Origin: Tetradesmus obliquus
Taxonomy: Eukaryota; Chlorophyta; Chlorophyceae; Sphaeropleales; Scenedesmaceae
NCBI GenBank assembly: GCA_030272155.1
Contig: CP126191.1
Coordinates: 10,721,001-10,785,000 of the forward strand
Reading direction: 5' to 3'
DNA length: 64,000 nt
Shown here: positions 34,163 through 46,217 of the stretch, piece after piece
Position numbering within the stretch: position 1 is the stretch's first letter
Layout of the letters: every line of letters begins with the position of its first letter
The notes under the pieces: generated by a model
The model's input: only the letters and a program-made list of their open reading frames with translations
Databases searched by the model: none
Told to the model about the DNA's origin: nothing
Translations under genes and position numbers: made by a program

Positions 34163-37100
34163 AGGCAGTTTCTGGGTATGTCTTTGTTGTTTTTTGATCG
34201 TTTGTGCGCCCGGACAATACTGGGGGACACAGCTCAGCAACACCTGCTACACCAACACAGGGCAAGGTTCCCTACTGTGGTGTTCAGCAATGCAGCAGCA
34301 GCAGCGGGATGTAGCAGGCAACGCATACTGCTATGCTCTCAGTCTGCTGGCAGGCCAATCGTGCTGTTGCCGAGTTTGGTGGCATCCCTCTGTGTGATTA
34401 TGTCTGCGCCTGACGTGCTGCGCGGCAGGCTGAGCCGCTGGGCGTTCGACTGGGCCATGCTTGTGCATCTGCATTGTTGATTGATGCGTTGTGCTGCAGG
34501 CTGAGCAAATCGCCCGCTCGCAGCCAGTAAGGGAACACCAATCACGCAAAGCCCACTGTCACGCCATCAAAGATATTCAGCGGCCATGCTGCCCCGTGTG
34601 TTCATTTGTGAAGATCAGGAGGGCCTGGCGGTTGTGGTGTACCAGATGTGGTTATACCAGTCTGTTCTGTTGGGGCTGTCCCCAGAACATCCGAGTGTTC
34701 CAATTCAACCTGACAGTTTTGTGCCAGAAGATGTCAAAGATGACACGCTAGATGCTGTTGAACCCGGCTCATGAGCGCGTCACGCGCAGTAGGTGGTTGT
34801 ACTGTTCATTTGCTGCTAACTGCTGGACCTTGCCTAAGAAGCTCCTGCCCGAACCTTCTGGCTACTGATTTGCGACAACATGCTATCTGTTGGTGTGGTT
34901 TGCACTTAGAGCAAGCTTTCGGTGAGGTGGGGTGCCGCTGCGCACCGCAGTAAGACGTTTCTGGATCTAATATGAGAGATTTGGTGTTGAAGGGTGTGCA
35001 TTGTGTTCTACGGTGCTTACTCTCCTTTTCTGGTCTCAGACCTTGTGTTCAACCTGTTGTGGCTCATACCATCTAAGATGGTGCTCGGACCCACATGTAA
35101 CTATCCTCTCTCGATGGGGTGACCCCAGGTTACCTTTAAGATGTTGGTGCATCGTTCTGTACAGTCATGTGTGCTGCAGTTCATGATACGGCGGTGGTGC
35201 TGTAGTCAGTTACGGGCAAGCATTCAGTGTCACCCCTGCACCTGAGTGCAGTCCAGCCCGACAATTGCGGCCCAGACACTGATGCGGTCCCGGCCGTAGA
35301 ACCCATGAGTGCCACGTGCAGTGTGCTTTGTACAGGTTGTTATACTTCTGTTGCATGTTATTGTCTGGACCATCCACTGCAATGCAAGGAATCTGGTCAA
35401 GCGTTGCAATGACTCACAGTTACCAGGTCTGGACATAGTCATGACGCGTCTTGAAAACAGCGAGTAACATTTATCACGTTCCTAGTGATGGCAACAGGTG
35501 ACAAATGCAGCCGTTGTTTACCTATGTTACAAACACCACTGAACCAAATGAGGAGCCAACAGGAGGCTCATAGGGGGACAGGAGCCAACGAGAGGCTCAT
35601 AGGGGGACAACAACCATCGACAGCAGCTTTTGAAACAAGCACATGAATAGTAGCGGCAGGTGACGCATGATCACGAGGCGGGTGGACAGCACATGCACCA
35701 ATGATCACGCATGGGCTTTTGATTGTCACAGATACGTTGCAGTGACAGCACCTTCTGGTGGTTGGCGCATACTCACTCACTGCAAGGCTTTGAAACTATA
35801 ATACGACGACTACTACTAGCAGTACCCTTGGATCAGCCTTTGCTGACAGGCTCAAGTGCTGCATGCGTACCACCTTGCCACCACCGCAGTGTCAGCAGAG
35901 TCCGTATTGCCCAGGTCGTCATCATAAGGCTGCAGAGAGAGCGGCAGGCGCAGCGGCAGCAACAGGCAGGAACATAGGTGACGTAAGTCCACCTAGATGA
36001 TCATCATGAGTACGCTCGCTTAAGCGCTCGCTAAAGCTTTACCAAGCTTTGCAAGGGGTGCTTGGCGCACAGGCCGCATTTTAAACGAAGCTGATGCAGC
36101 AAATGACAAGAGCAGAAGCAGCAGCAATGCCCCCATGGCGGCCACCTCGTGTCTTGGCTGACCGGTGCCGCGTGCTGTGCCTGAAGGGCTGTAGGGCATG
36201 CTGAAGGTTCTTGCATTGCCGCTGCCGCCGCTGCCCCCTTTGGCAAACTGCAGCGTCCCGCCTCCCTGGTCAGCTCACCCAGCAGCACTGCCTGGGACTC
36301 CAAGAAGAATACACCAACGGCAGCAGCAGCAGCAACAACATGCCATCAGCCACACCTGGCTACAGCTGGTGATAGCCATGGGTGCAGCAGACGATCTGCT
36401 GCCCGCTAGTGGTTCTTGTGCCTGTCCAAGCGCCTTCCCAGCTCCTGGCAAGCAGGAGCATGTAGTGACGATACAGCGGCAGCCGCAGCAATCGGTGCAG
36501 TCATGCAGCGCCTGCCCCGCTCCTACCACACTGCAAACGTCACCTGCTGCTTGATGTACTGCCGCTCGACATCCACTAATTCAGCTGCATCGGCTGCTGC
36601 TGCTACTGCTAGTGGTGTCCCATCTTCAGCAGGCAGCTGCACCAACTATTCATGTTCTTCACGACAGCTGTTCACCATAACTGCTGCTCACAACATCACT
36701 ATCATCACCACTGTCTGCATCCTCATCAGCAGCTGCTTGGTGTTGAGCAGCCTGTCTTGGGTCAGCAACTACAGCTGTTCTGCACTCATCAGCAACCGCC
36801 TGCAGCTGACCAGCTCACCAGACACAGCAGCTTCGCCAGCAGCTGCATCAAACCTGCACTCCTCTGCATCGACTGCTGCTGCAGTTTGCAGGTTGTGCTG
36901 CGGTTGCTGCTGTGGGGCTGCTGCTGCTGCTGCTGCTGCAGGCTTTGTCTGGGGGCACCTTACGCCTGCTTGAGAGACGTACTGCACAGCTGCCCCCGCT
37001 GCTTGCTGAGCGTGCCCTGCTGACGGCCCCTGGCAAGTGCCGAACTGCTGCTGTTAAAGTTGCAGTAGCTGCGAATGCCTTCCTGCTTCAGCAGCACTCA

Positions 37101-39525
37101 GAGCTGCGGCTGGTGCTGCCACCACCATGCAGCAGCAATGGTTTCATCCCATGTGGCACTGCCGTGCTGCCTGGTGCCTGCTTCAACTTCAAAAGCTGCC
37201 ATACAAGGGTCGCCAGGGCACCGCCACTACCCTGCCCCTGTCCTGCACTCGATCCTCTGCTGGCCTCAGCTGCCGCCACAGGCTGCCTCAACATGCAGCG
37301 GTATGCCGGCCATGCCTGTCAGCTGCTTGGTGGCCCGCAAAATGGCGCCACCGCCTGGGGCACCATGCGGCCAGCACCACGCGGGTGGTGACCTGGCAGC
37401 AGCATGCAACACATCACACGATGTGATGGCGGACATAGTACGAGGTGGCTGTGATGAAACAGGCAAGGGAAAAATCCTGCCGCTGCATGTGAGGGAAATG
37501 GTGGTGTGCAACACAGCACCAAATCTTATAGTGAATCCAGCTGGCATGCCATACCGCTGCTGCATGTACACTTGAGGTGATGTGCTAACGCTGCCTTGTA
37601 ACACCATTGCCCGCAGCATAGTCATGTAAGGGAAGAGCAAGTTATCGATGTTTCTGCCCAAAGCCGTGGCACCTGCACCAAATGAGCACCAGCACTGCAT
37701 CTAGGCACATCTGCACCCACCTGTGCATCCAAACAGCACACTGTGGCCACCAGCGCCCTGGCCACCCAACAACCCAGCTGGTTTACAAAACCACACTTTT
37801 GGCTGATGTTCATTTAGTTGAAGAAGCATGCCTATCTGTAGCTTGTAGTTGGCAGCACTTGCAAACAGCCGCTTGGTCGCCAGGCTAGGTGAAAACGCCA
37901 GCCACAGTGCTGCAGTGGCAGCTGCTGCAACAGATGGGCGGTGGTGTGGACACTTGCATTGCTTAAGCAATGTTGCCGCACTACTGGTGGCATGAGGGCA
38001 GCATCTGCCTGTAAGACTCAACCCACCAGGCAGGCACCAGCAGTGTCACAGGCAGACAAACCGGCACAATAGCCAGCTCCCCGCACAGTGACTGACGAAC
38101 AACACAATGAAGGTAAGCTATGCCACGTTGGGGTAACCTTGCTGTAATACGCGTCAAGACTTTGCTGGCAGCCTTGCGGCGCTCCTCTGCTCCTAGCACT
38201 CATTGAGAGTGTTCGCGCCTGATGTGTGTTGCTTGCTGCCGATCCTGAAATTTGCAACAATAAGAACACATCCTTTGTATAATACACAGTGGTTTTGAAA
38301 CATCACATGGAATGCAGCGCACATAACGTGCTCTAGCAAGCAATTTGCGGACAAGCTTGCGCATCACAAGAGGCGTGCGTTGCAGCTGATCAGCGCGCAT
38401 GTTGGAACGATTCACAGCTGCTGGCTGGAGGCTTTCGCTGCATGTCATGCAGGTGGGATCTGGTAGTAGTGCCTCACTTCAAGCAATGTCTCAGCAAACA
38501 ATCTTAATTGGTAAGTCTAGCCTCAGATATGCCCTCAGAAGCCGAGACGTACCTTCACAGCCTGTAGATGTGATCGGACATTTTCTGCCTGCAAGTACCC
38601 GCTGCATTCCATGCCAGGCGTGTCGAGGGGCCTTTTCCATCGCAATGCTGCCATAGACTTGAAATCTATGTTTTCGGGAGCAAGAACAAACATCAGCACG
38701 CTTGCTGTCTTGCCCCTCTGCAGCTGCCCTCAAGCAGAAGTTTGCAGCGCAGGGCCAGCAGCTGGCATTTGGTCAAAGCAGCCATTGAGAGCAGGCAGCA
38801 GCACCAACCCGCAAGTCTTTGAGGAACTGGCGTCCTAAACAAAATGTGCAAGGCAAGGCATGCCCTCCTTTTCCCCTTCGGTGATAGCAGAACTGACTTC
38901 AAGTCAGCGCCGCAGCTGCTGAAGCCATCCGCCCAAATCACTCCTTATACGATGAGTTGGGTGCAGCAGCCCGCCAGAGGTTAGGGCTGACACAGGTGCG
39001 GCTGGATCAGCTGCTTGCAGCAGGCAGCAGGAGCAGCAGCGGTGGCCGCAGCAGTCTTGCAGAGCGAACCTATGTACACACAGGGCAGCTGGTAGGCTAC
39101 TTAATGCCTGGAGCAGCGGCAGCAGCAGCGGCACGCATTGGCAGGTTGGACAGCAGCTGGAAGTGGCGGGACAAAAAGCAGGTGGCAATGAGAAGCTGTG
39201 GCTGAGAACAATGCAGGGCTGGCGGCTGCTGCTGCTGCTGCTGCTGCAGCCAGGAGGCAGCTGCAGCAACACATGCTGCAGCAACATCAACAGCAGCAGA
39301 CGTTCCGCAATACATTGAACTAAACAACAACAGCATCAGCAGCACCAGCAGTTGCTGCCAAGGTTGGTCAAGCAAGAGCAGCCTACATGGCCAGCTCAGC
39401 AGCAGGGGCCTCAGCTTCACCAGCAGGAGCTGCAGCAGCAAGTTGATATGAAAAAGTTGCTAAAAAACTGTTTTGTCCTGCACTGATGGTGCCGCTGTGT
39501 TCTGTGTTCATGTTTGCCCTTGCAG
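34163..39525. other. long region with only fragments of coding character
   Basis: Possible exons: a 27-nt AEQIARSQP exon with a GTAAGG donor (34500-34526), and a frame from 34586 (MLPRVFICEDQEGLAVVVY) ending DDTLDAVEPGS at 34774, which looks coding but is unconnected. A 28-bp unit (AGGAGCCAACAGGAGGCTCA and so on) is repeated twice at 35550-35608. The 36.4-37.4 kb part is CAG/CTG-rich with long but low-complexity frames. At 38719-38789 a frame AALKQKFAAQGQQLAFGQ ends in a stop like a real C-terminus. I could not link these into a gene; part may be introns of the gene ending at 40096. Confidence 0.3.
38957..39445 (+). pseudogene. decayed partial copy of the 31-kb poly-Gln gene exon
   Basis: The segment 39190-39445 matches 31064-31310 in the last exon of the poly-Gln gene: both read EAVA.NNAGLAAAA, then RRQLQQHM and later LVKQEQ. 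The copy lacks the flanking exon, reaches TAA early and sits next to an unrelated-looking frame (38957-39180, RQRLGLTQVRLDQLL). It is probably a relic duplication; a diverged paralogous exon is the alternative. Confidence 0.55.
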
Positions 39526-40096
39526 GACATCAAGGGCGTGATGGAGCTGGTGCGGATCCCCTTCTACTGCCTGTACTCGGCATATGCAATCGCAGCAAAC
39601 CGTGTGTGCAACGCAATTGCTGGTGCTTGCCAGGCGCGTCTGTATGCACAGATCATGAGAGCGTCTGTCAAGGTAGGCAAAGGGAAACTGCAGAACACCG
39701 ACCTTGCATGCCTCACCCGCTACAGTCAAGCAGCTCTCGCTGCTGGCTGGTCTTAAATCCGCAGTCAAATATGTATGCGTCCAGCTGTCTCACATATCTA
39801 AGGGACTGCAGTGCCTGTTGTTATGCTATACATGCTGCACCAGTCTCAATCTGCTGTGAATCTGCTGCTTGCCTTCTGCCTTGCAGGAAGACTACAGTGC
39901 CACGCTAGAGGAGGTGAAAGAGAGCGTTGAGGCCACTGTTCAGCAAGTGCAGAACAGCTTCAGCACCGGCATGCGGCTGATGCAGGACAGTATCGCCCAT
40001 GTCGACGAGGTGTGCAAGTGGCCCCCTGCGAAGCTGCTGGAGCCCGCCAGCACCTCCAGCAGGCCTAGCGACGGAGCCAAGTCCCGTGGCAAGTAG
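39526..40096 (+). CDS. last two exons of an unrecognised protein
   Basis: Two phase-0 exons, 39526-39672 and 39887-40096. The first encodes DIKGVMELVRIPFYCLYSAY and CNAIAGACQARLYAQIMRAS; the second encodes an acidic coiled-coil-like helix (LEEVKESVEATVQQVQNSF) and ends in a basic, Ser-rich tail (SSRPSDGAKSRGK, TAG). Both have clean GT..AG borders. The upstream exons were not found. The style resembles the 32.3-kb protein (short helices with Cys and Arg), so it could be a downstream part of that gene through alternative splicing, or a separate paralog. Function unknown. Confidence 0.5.
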
Positions 40097-40256
40097 ACAG
40101 CCAGCAGCCGGGTCAGGGTGCTGCCTGACAGCAGGTGCATATACAGGCATGCTGGTTGGCTGTGGTCCGCAGGGCAATGCCGCATGCAGTTGCACCTGAT
40201 GGGTAACATGATGATGATGCAGTTCCACCTGCTTTTCCCCCCACACGGTTTGGTGT

Positions 40257-40261
40257 TGTAA
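40257..40261 (+). terminator. TGTAA poly(A) signal
   Basis: A TGTAA word 160 bases after the stop at 40096 may be the polyadenylation signal of that gene. Confidence 0.3.
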
Positions 40262-41472
40262 GTATGGCACCATCCATGTTCCCGCGTTCCAAAGACATGC
40301 ACTGTGAAAGTTGCGCTGTGGGTGGCAACACTGCCATTATGGCATGTTCCTTGGCTGCCTCGGCTTGTGGCATTATACCCATTAACTGATTTGTTGCTGG
40401 TTGTCGACAGTTGTAGCGGCTTTCATGGCACATGACTCGTTTGTGTGCTCAAGTATGCCACATAGCTGCGTCCGTCAAGCATCTATAGCACTTGACGTTA
40501 ATGATTCCCCCAAGTATCCAGCCGTGAATGGGTCAAGTTTGATGCTTACTCAAACCGTCAGTGACCACACACTCCTGGCAGGGCATGCCATGATGGCTGA
40601 ACAGGCGACTACTAGCATGAGTTTTTGCATCCAAGTGTTGGCGGCAGCAGCCGATTAACACTGTAACTGTGACGCAGCAACAGGCACAAAGCCTAACCAT
40701 GGACAGGCAGTTGCAGTGACGTACCGCTGTATAATCCCTGTAACAGGTGAACTGTTCACACCAAAGACAGCCCATCGTGCATCTTCCTTCGCAGACAACT
40801 AGCATGAATGCCTGACACTGCGGCTCACCTGTTGCTACCGTATGTATCGCAGTGGAGGATGTCCTGCAGCTAAGCCACTGGCACTGTTCCACCACCAAAC
40901 CCTAGGGTGCTAGCTAGTAGCGTGAAAGGGAGAGCCCACCGCCATCGCTCAGGGGCAGTCCTCAGGTGAAGTTGAGCACATCTACTACTTTCTTACTGCA
41001 AGCTAACCAGTCATGCACGCATTGCGAGGGGGACATCCCCTGCCTCGTTCAAAGGAAATACGCCAGGGTCAACACAGTTAACCGCTTGGCTACAGTACGC
41101 ATTGTCGCCATTTTCGTTTATATGACACTTTGCTTGGTCCAGAAATCAGAGGACGCTGCCGTCCTGCAGGAGCAGCACTCACCGTTGGCATCACTGACAG
41201 CAACAACTTCAGCAGGGCCTTCATCGTGACCGATGGAGTGAATGAGCCTACGCTGCCATATTCTGATATTCATTCAAAGCTTCATTACTTCTAGCTGCAG
41301 TCTTTAGGCTGTGCACAGCTCTACCTCTTGGTTGCACTGCTTGAGCAGCCCACTAGACTAGTTCAGGCAGCTGCCTGAGCAGACAATCAGCAGGGGCGAG
41401 CAGCAGAGCAGATGCAGTGGTCACAGCAGGGACTGACTGGAAGCTCATCTGGTTACTAGTTGTTCAGCAGCA
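40262..41472. other. intergenic region upstream of the kinase gene
   Basis: Lower-GC, mostly repeat-free sequence. No exon was recognised on either strand. It should contain the kinase promoter and 5' UTR. Confidence 0.4.
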
Positions 41473-42992
41473 ATGTCAGCGATGCTGGGTCAGCGCTTGG
41501 CGCCAGTTCAGCTGCTCCAGAGATGTCATGCAGGCAGGATAGACGGACTGTATAAACGTGCTGGGTGGCACCAGCCGCTAGCGTTTCTAGGTGTTGTACC
41601 CACAGATGAGGTGCTTGATGACCCTGGGCAGATCAGGAGGTTCTTAGAAGCACAACCATATGCTCTTCTCAAGGGGGTGGACGCCGGCAAGTGGTTCAAC
41701 AAAGATGGTATGCTGTACCCTGGAGAGATAGTGATGATGCAGCTAGAGGGCACCAAGGAGACCCTGGAGGCGATGGTGGAACTGTTCAAAGACGGCACGC
41801 AGCTGTACAGTCGCCATAAGAAAGGCATTGGTCAGGCAGGTGGGTCAGCAATTCTGTATTTCCAGCAGCAGAACTCCAAACATTGCGGCCAGTGCCTGCG
41901 TGCACAGACACAGCTGGTCAATTGACTGGATTCAAACCAGCAACGCAGCAGCTTGTGATTCCGCTCTACGCTGTGCTGCCAATGACGGCAATGCTTCTCT
42001 GTCATTGATGCTGTCAATTTGTGCAGCGCTGGTGATGGCAGCTGTTGCAGACACGCCAAACTGCGTGGTGTACAAAGTGCTGCTGATGAAGCCAAGAGAT
42101 GGAGAGCCATCGCGCGGGTTTGTGGTTGAAGAGGATAAGCCCAAGGCCCTGAAGGTAGATTTGCAGCATCAAAAGCCTGCCGCGCAAATCGGTGTGTTCA
42201 AATATCAGCTCACACACAGACTTGATAGGCAATCCTACTTTTTACATGGAACATGCCGGCAAGACTGTCCCCTGCCAGCAGACTAGTCTGAATTCCGTCA
42301 TGTAGCTGTTTGGGCATATCAAACATGGTGCAACAATAGGACCTGCCGTACGTGTGCTATGTTGTTGCAGGTCTTTTGTGCAACGAAGGGTGTGCTGGGT
42401 GCAACGAAGGATCAGCTGTCGGAGCTGAAGATGGGCAAGCACATTGCACGCAAGTCACCTCATTTACAGGGCTTTTTAGAGGTGAGGCTGTCAGCAGCAT
42501 TCAGCAGCATTCAGAAGCATTGAGGCTGTCAGCAGCATTCAGAAGCAGAAGCCTGGCATTTACAAACGATAGTCCGTCACCGCACGTGCTGGGAGTTCAG
42601 GGATTGAGGCGTTTGGTGGCATGACTGCTGTGCACCATGCGTGCCGTTCACCCTGGAACAACTATCTCTGGTGAACATACACGCGAGACGCGGTGTGGCA
42701 TGCTCCTTTGCTGTTTCCTGCAGGTCGGCCTGATAGGGCTGCTGGAGGAGGCAGGTGCAGAGACGATGCAGCCCGTGGGGTGTGCGCTGATGGAGCTGGC
42801 AGAGTCCACGCTGCAGAGCCACCTGGAGGTGCGGCTTCCTGCAAGTTACTGCTGCAGATGTCTCGTCATGTCGTGCGCTGCTAAGAGTAGTCAGGTGCGG
42901 CTGTTACAGTGATGGTTTGAGGAGGGCCACCAGTGTTCAACAGTTCCTGCAAGCAGATGAATGGCAATGTGCATGGCTTCGCTTGCGAAGCA

Positions 42993-43028
<36 letters not shown>

Positions 43029-45992
43029 AACAGGCGCAAGGCTTGTGCTGTGTTTGCACTGCATTTTTGCCAGCGACGCGCAAATGAGTTCACATACTAG
43101 CACTCCATTCCAGCTGGCAAGCTCCACCATGCACTTTGTGATGTTGACAGCCACTCTCTGCTGCTGTGTGCTGAACAGCGACATGTAGCACATATGCCAC
43201 ACCATTTTCAAGTACAGCGCGGTTATTTAAGTTGTGTTGCTGCTGCACATGCAGGGGCTGCTGCGTGATCAGGTGTTTGTGCAGACACTGGCCCGTGCTG
43301 CGGGCTGGATGGTGGCTGGGCTGCAGCGCCTCCAAGAGATTGGCATATTGCACTTAGACATCAAAGGCCCCAACTACTTGGTGATGGAAGACGGGAGGGT
43401 CGTGCTGGCTGACTGGGGCCTGGCTCAGGTGCGTGTGACGTGACGGTAGCAAGGTGCATAGCAGCTGGTCCATGGCAGATGTCTCAGCCATTATTGCAGC
43501 AGCCATCTGGTTCTGTGATTACGATCTGTTCTCTATACTCAGTTGCTTTTCAGCACAGTTGGCCGTGCTCTGAGCAATAAGGTGCTGCTGCAGCCACAAA
43601 GTCAATCAATCGCAATGCATCTGGCTTGTTTATCGGGGCATGCTGTCAGCCAACCCACGTCTTTGAACTGATCAGATCATGTTGCTGTAAGTGCGCCAAC
43701 TTCATCATGCATGTCCGATGCATGCAGGACATGAGCAACTTCATCAAGTCGGTGCTACAAATGCGCCAGGACGTGACAGCAGGTGTTGGCGAATTTGAGG
43801 TGGTACCGTGGTTTTGCGGTGAGTGTGGTGGTGGTGCACATGCAGGTTTGTGCTACTACTCCCTGCGTTGCTAGTCGATGGTCCAAGCTCTGTTGTGAAG
43901 TTACCCTGCCTTGTGTTGCACGCAGGCTCATTACCCCATATGTGCCCTCAGCTTGGAGGTGAGCGCCGCAGTCACAGCCTGTTTCATTGCCAGCTGGCTG
44001 ATGTTGAGTTCAGTGGCACACCAAGCTTTATGAGACCACAACAACCCAAAAGGAAGCACTTTCTTGTTGTGGTTAGCAGGGGAACTCTTCTGGCTATGTG
44101 TTCGCACACCCGCCTCTGGTGCGCTCACCTGGCATCTTATTGCTGAACCTGGCCTGTTGTGCTGGCGCAGGGATGGATCAGGAGAACGAGCAGAACAAGT
44201 TCATGGACAGGATAGTGAAGAGCGAGCTGAAGTCCTGCAAGCGTACAGTCAAGTCAGCAGAGGCATCTTGCAGCAAGGCAGAAAAGGCTGTGGTTGAAGC
44301 CAAAAGGCGATGGTCACATGCAGCTGAGCAGTATCGCCTGGCATGGACAATTACGCAAGCTGCTGCTGCTGCTGCTGCTGCTGAGGGCACAGGCAGCATT
44401 TGCGTGTATGAAGCTGCTGCGACATGGCCAATCCAGACACTCACTGCTGCAGCAGCAACAGAAGCAGCAGCTCAAAAGTCTCTGGCAGCTGCAGTATCGG
44501 CTGTGACAGCTGCTGAGGCCAAGTTGCCGCAGCAGTGGGCAGCAGTTGCTGGCGCCATGCAGTGCAAGCAGCTGGCTACCTTGGCCAAAATGCTGCGCCG
44601 GAACGGTGTGGTGCTGGCAACCAAAGAGGCCGCAGGAACTCTGCTGGCATGCGACAAGGTGCGCAGCTCTGTACTGCTGAGTGCCCTACACACATGTATA
44701 GCTCTCTGCGTGCAACTGCTGCTCACTCTTGCCACCCCTCCTTCAATGAGCAGCATAACGAAACAATTGTCAATGCTGCCACTTCTTGCCGCTGTTTCAA
44801 TTGCCCGTCCGACGACTTTCTTGCTGCTTGGTCTTATCTGGCGCCCGTGGTGCTTGTTGCAGTGGTCACTGGCGGTGACCCTGGGAAGGATGGCAACACC
44901 AAAGCGTTCATTTGTCGAGGACGCCATCAGGCATCGCGATGGCAAAATCAAGGTCAAGGACGGCCCTGACTACGGAACAAACCTGCAGATACGCTTCTAT
45001 GAGGTAAGGAGGTTCTGCCTCTGACTGTGCAGCCATGAAAATGTTGCAGCTGCAGGTGTTCAGAATGCAGGTCACAGCCCATGCCTGGGAACGCATGCAG
45101 GGCAGGCTATTGCATCAAGCCAACTTGCTTTGGTGCAGGCTACTTCAATCTTGTCTTCAAAACATCAACAAAGGTGTTTGTGACGCCATCCAGCTCTGCA
45201 TCCTACAAGTGAGTGCAATGTGTTGGCTTGCTGCCGCAGATCATCTGGGAGGACGAGTGCAACGGCACTCCAGGCGAGTGCATCCTCGCAGGGCTGGCAT
45301 CTGCGGGCCCAACCCTTGCCGTGCTGGTGGGGCAGGTGCTGCTGCTGCTGCTCAGGCCCTGCAGCCACAAGCGCGCCACCTACGAGGAGCTGTTCAGCAC
45401 CCCGCTGCTGCAGCTGGTGAGCTGATATGGTAGTATGAGCTGGCATGGTTGTAGTTGGTGTCATGTTACGTACAGCATCAATGGTCCGCGGCACATGCAG
45501 CCTTGTGTGCGTGTTGGGGAGAGGTTGGGGAGAGGTTGAGCAGAGGTTGGCTGCCGACTGCAAGCCTTGTCACAAACAAAGAAACATATAGTTGCGTCAC
45601 AGCTGACTTTGGCCACCAGCCACCTGTGCGCTGCTGATCATGCCGGGTTGCCACGTACATGTTTCCAAATGCCTGCACTGGTGCAGGGCGCTAAGCCTTG
45701 CCAAAACCAGAGGCTGGTTGACGGTAAGAAATTCCAACCTGCGTGCACCAACTATGCGCTCATGCTGCTATTGAGTGACTGCTGTGTGTTGCTTGCTCTT
45801 GCACAGGCTTTGCCTTGCTTGCCTAAGGAGGGAAATTCTGCAGAGGAGCACCTCAAGGAGCTCCTGCAGCGCGCAGCCAACCTGCCCAAAAGCCCAGCTG
45901 ACCTGGAGAGGGCATCCGCTGCGGCAGAGGCTGTGAAGCTGCTGTATGTTAAGCGCAGTGCTGATGACGTGCGTGCTGGACAGCCGTCACCG
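41473..45992 (+). CDS. divergent protein kinase with a helical insert in the C-lobe
   Basis: Twelve exons join in phase: 41473-41839, 42027-42154, 42371-42481, 42724-42828, 43255-43428, 43728-43818, 43926-43958, 44171-44658, 44863-45003, 45056-45208, 45240-45416 and 45807-45992 (about 718 residues, no stop reached). The kinase core is complete: the beta-3 Lys in KPKALKVF, the helix-C Glu in LSELKMGKH, the hinge ALMELAEST, the catalytic loop HLDIKGPNYLV (43351), the Mg loop DWG instead of DFG (43411), GSLPHMCPQL where GTxxYMAPE is usual, the helix-F signature DKWSLAVTLGRM, and the C-lobe end RPCSHKRATYEELFSTPLL. Between the activation segment and helix F lies one 162-residue exon, Ala/Lys/Glu-rich and coiled-coil-like. 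A novel N-terminal region of about 120 residues precedes the kinase. The C-terminal extension leads in phase into the SUMO protease exons. Confidence 0.8.
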
Positions 45993-46217
45993 GTAGGTAC
46001 TGCGCTGGTGCAGCTGACTGCTTGCAGCTGCCATAGGCATGGATCTGCCGCTACTGCTGCAATTCGTTGTGCAGCGGGCAGCAAGGCGCACCTGGCCAAT
46101 TATTTCTGACTGCCTCTTGCGTCTGACAGCTTCTGCTGCATGAAGCACTGCAGCATCCCACAAACTTCAGCAAGTGTCTATGTTGTAACATTGACCGTGG
46201 CTGTCATTGTCATCACA

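Noticed and set aside
34491-34751. Zinc-ribbon-like frame (CCPVC ... WCTRCGY ... CWGC)
   Set aside because: The same bases give a more natural protein in the neighbouring frame (MLPRVFICEDQEG), and the Cys pattern may be chance; neither was linked to a gene.
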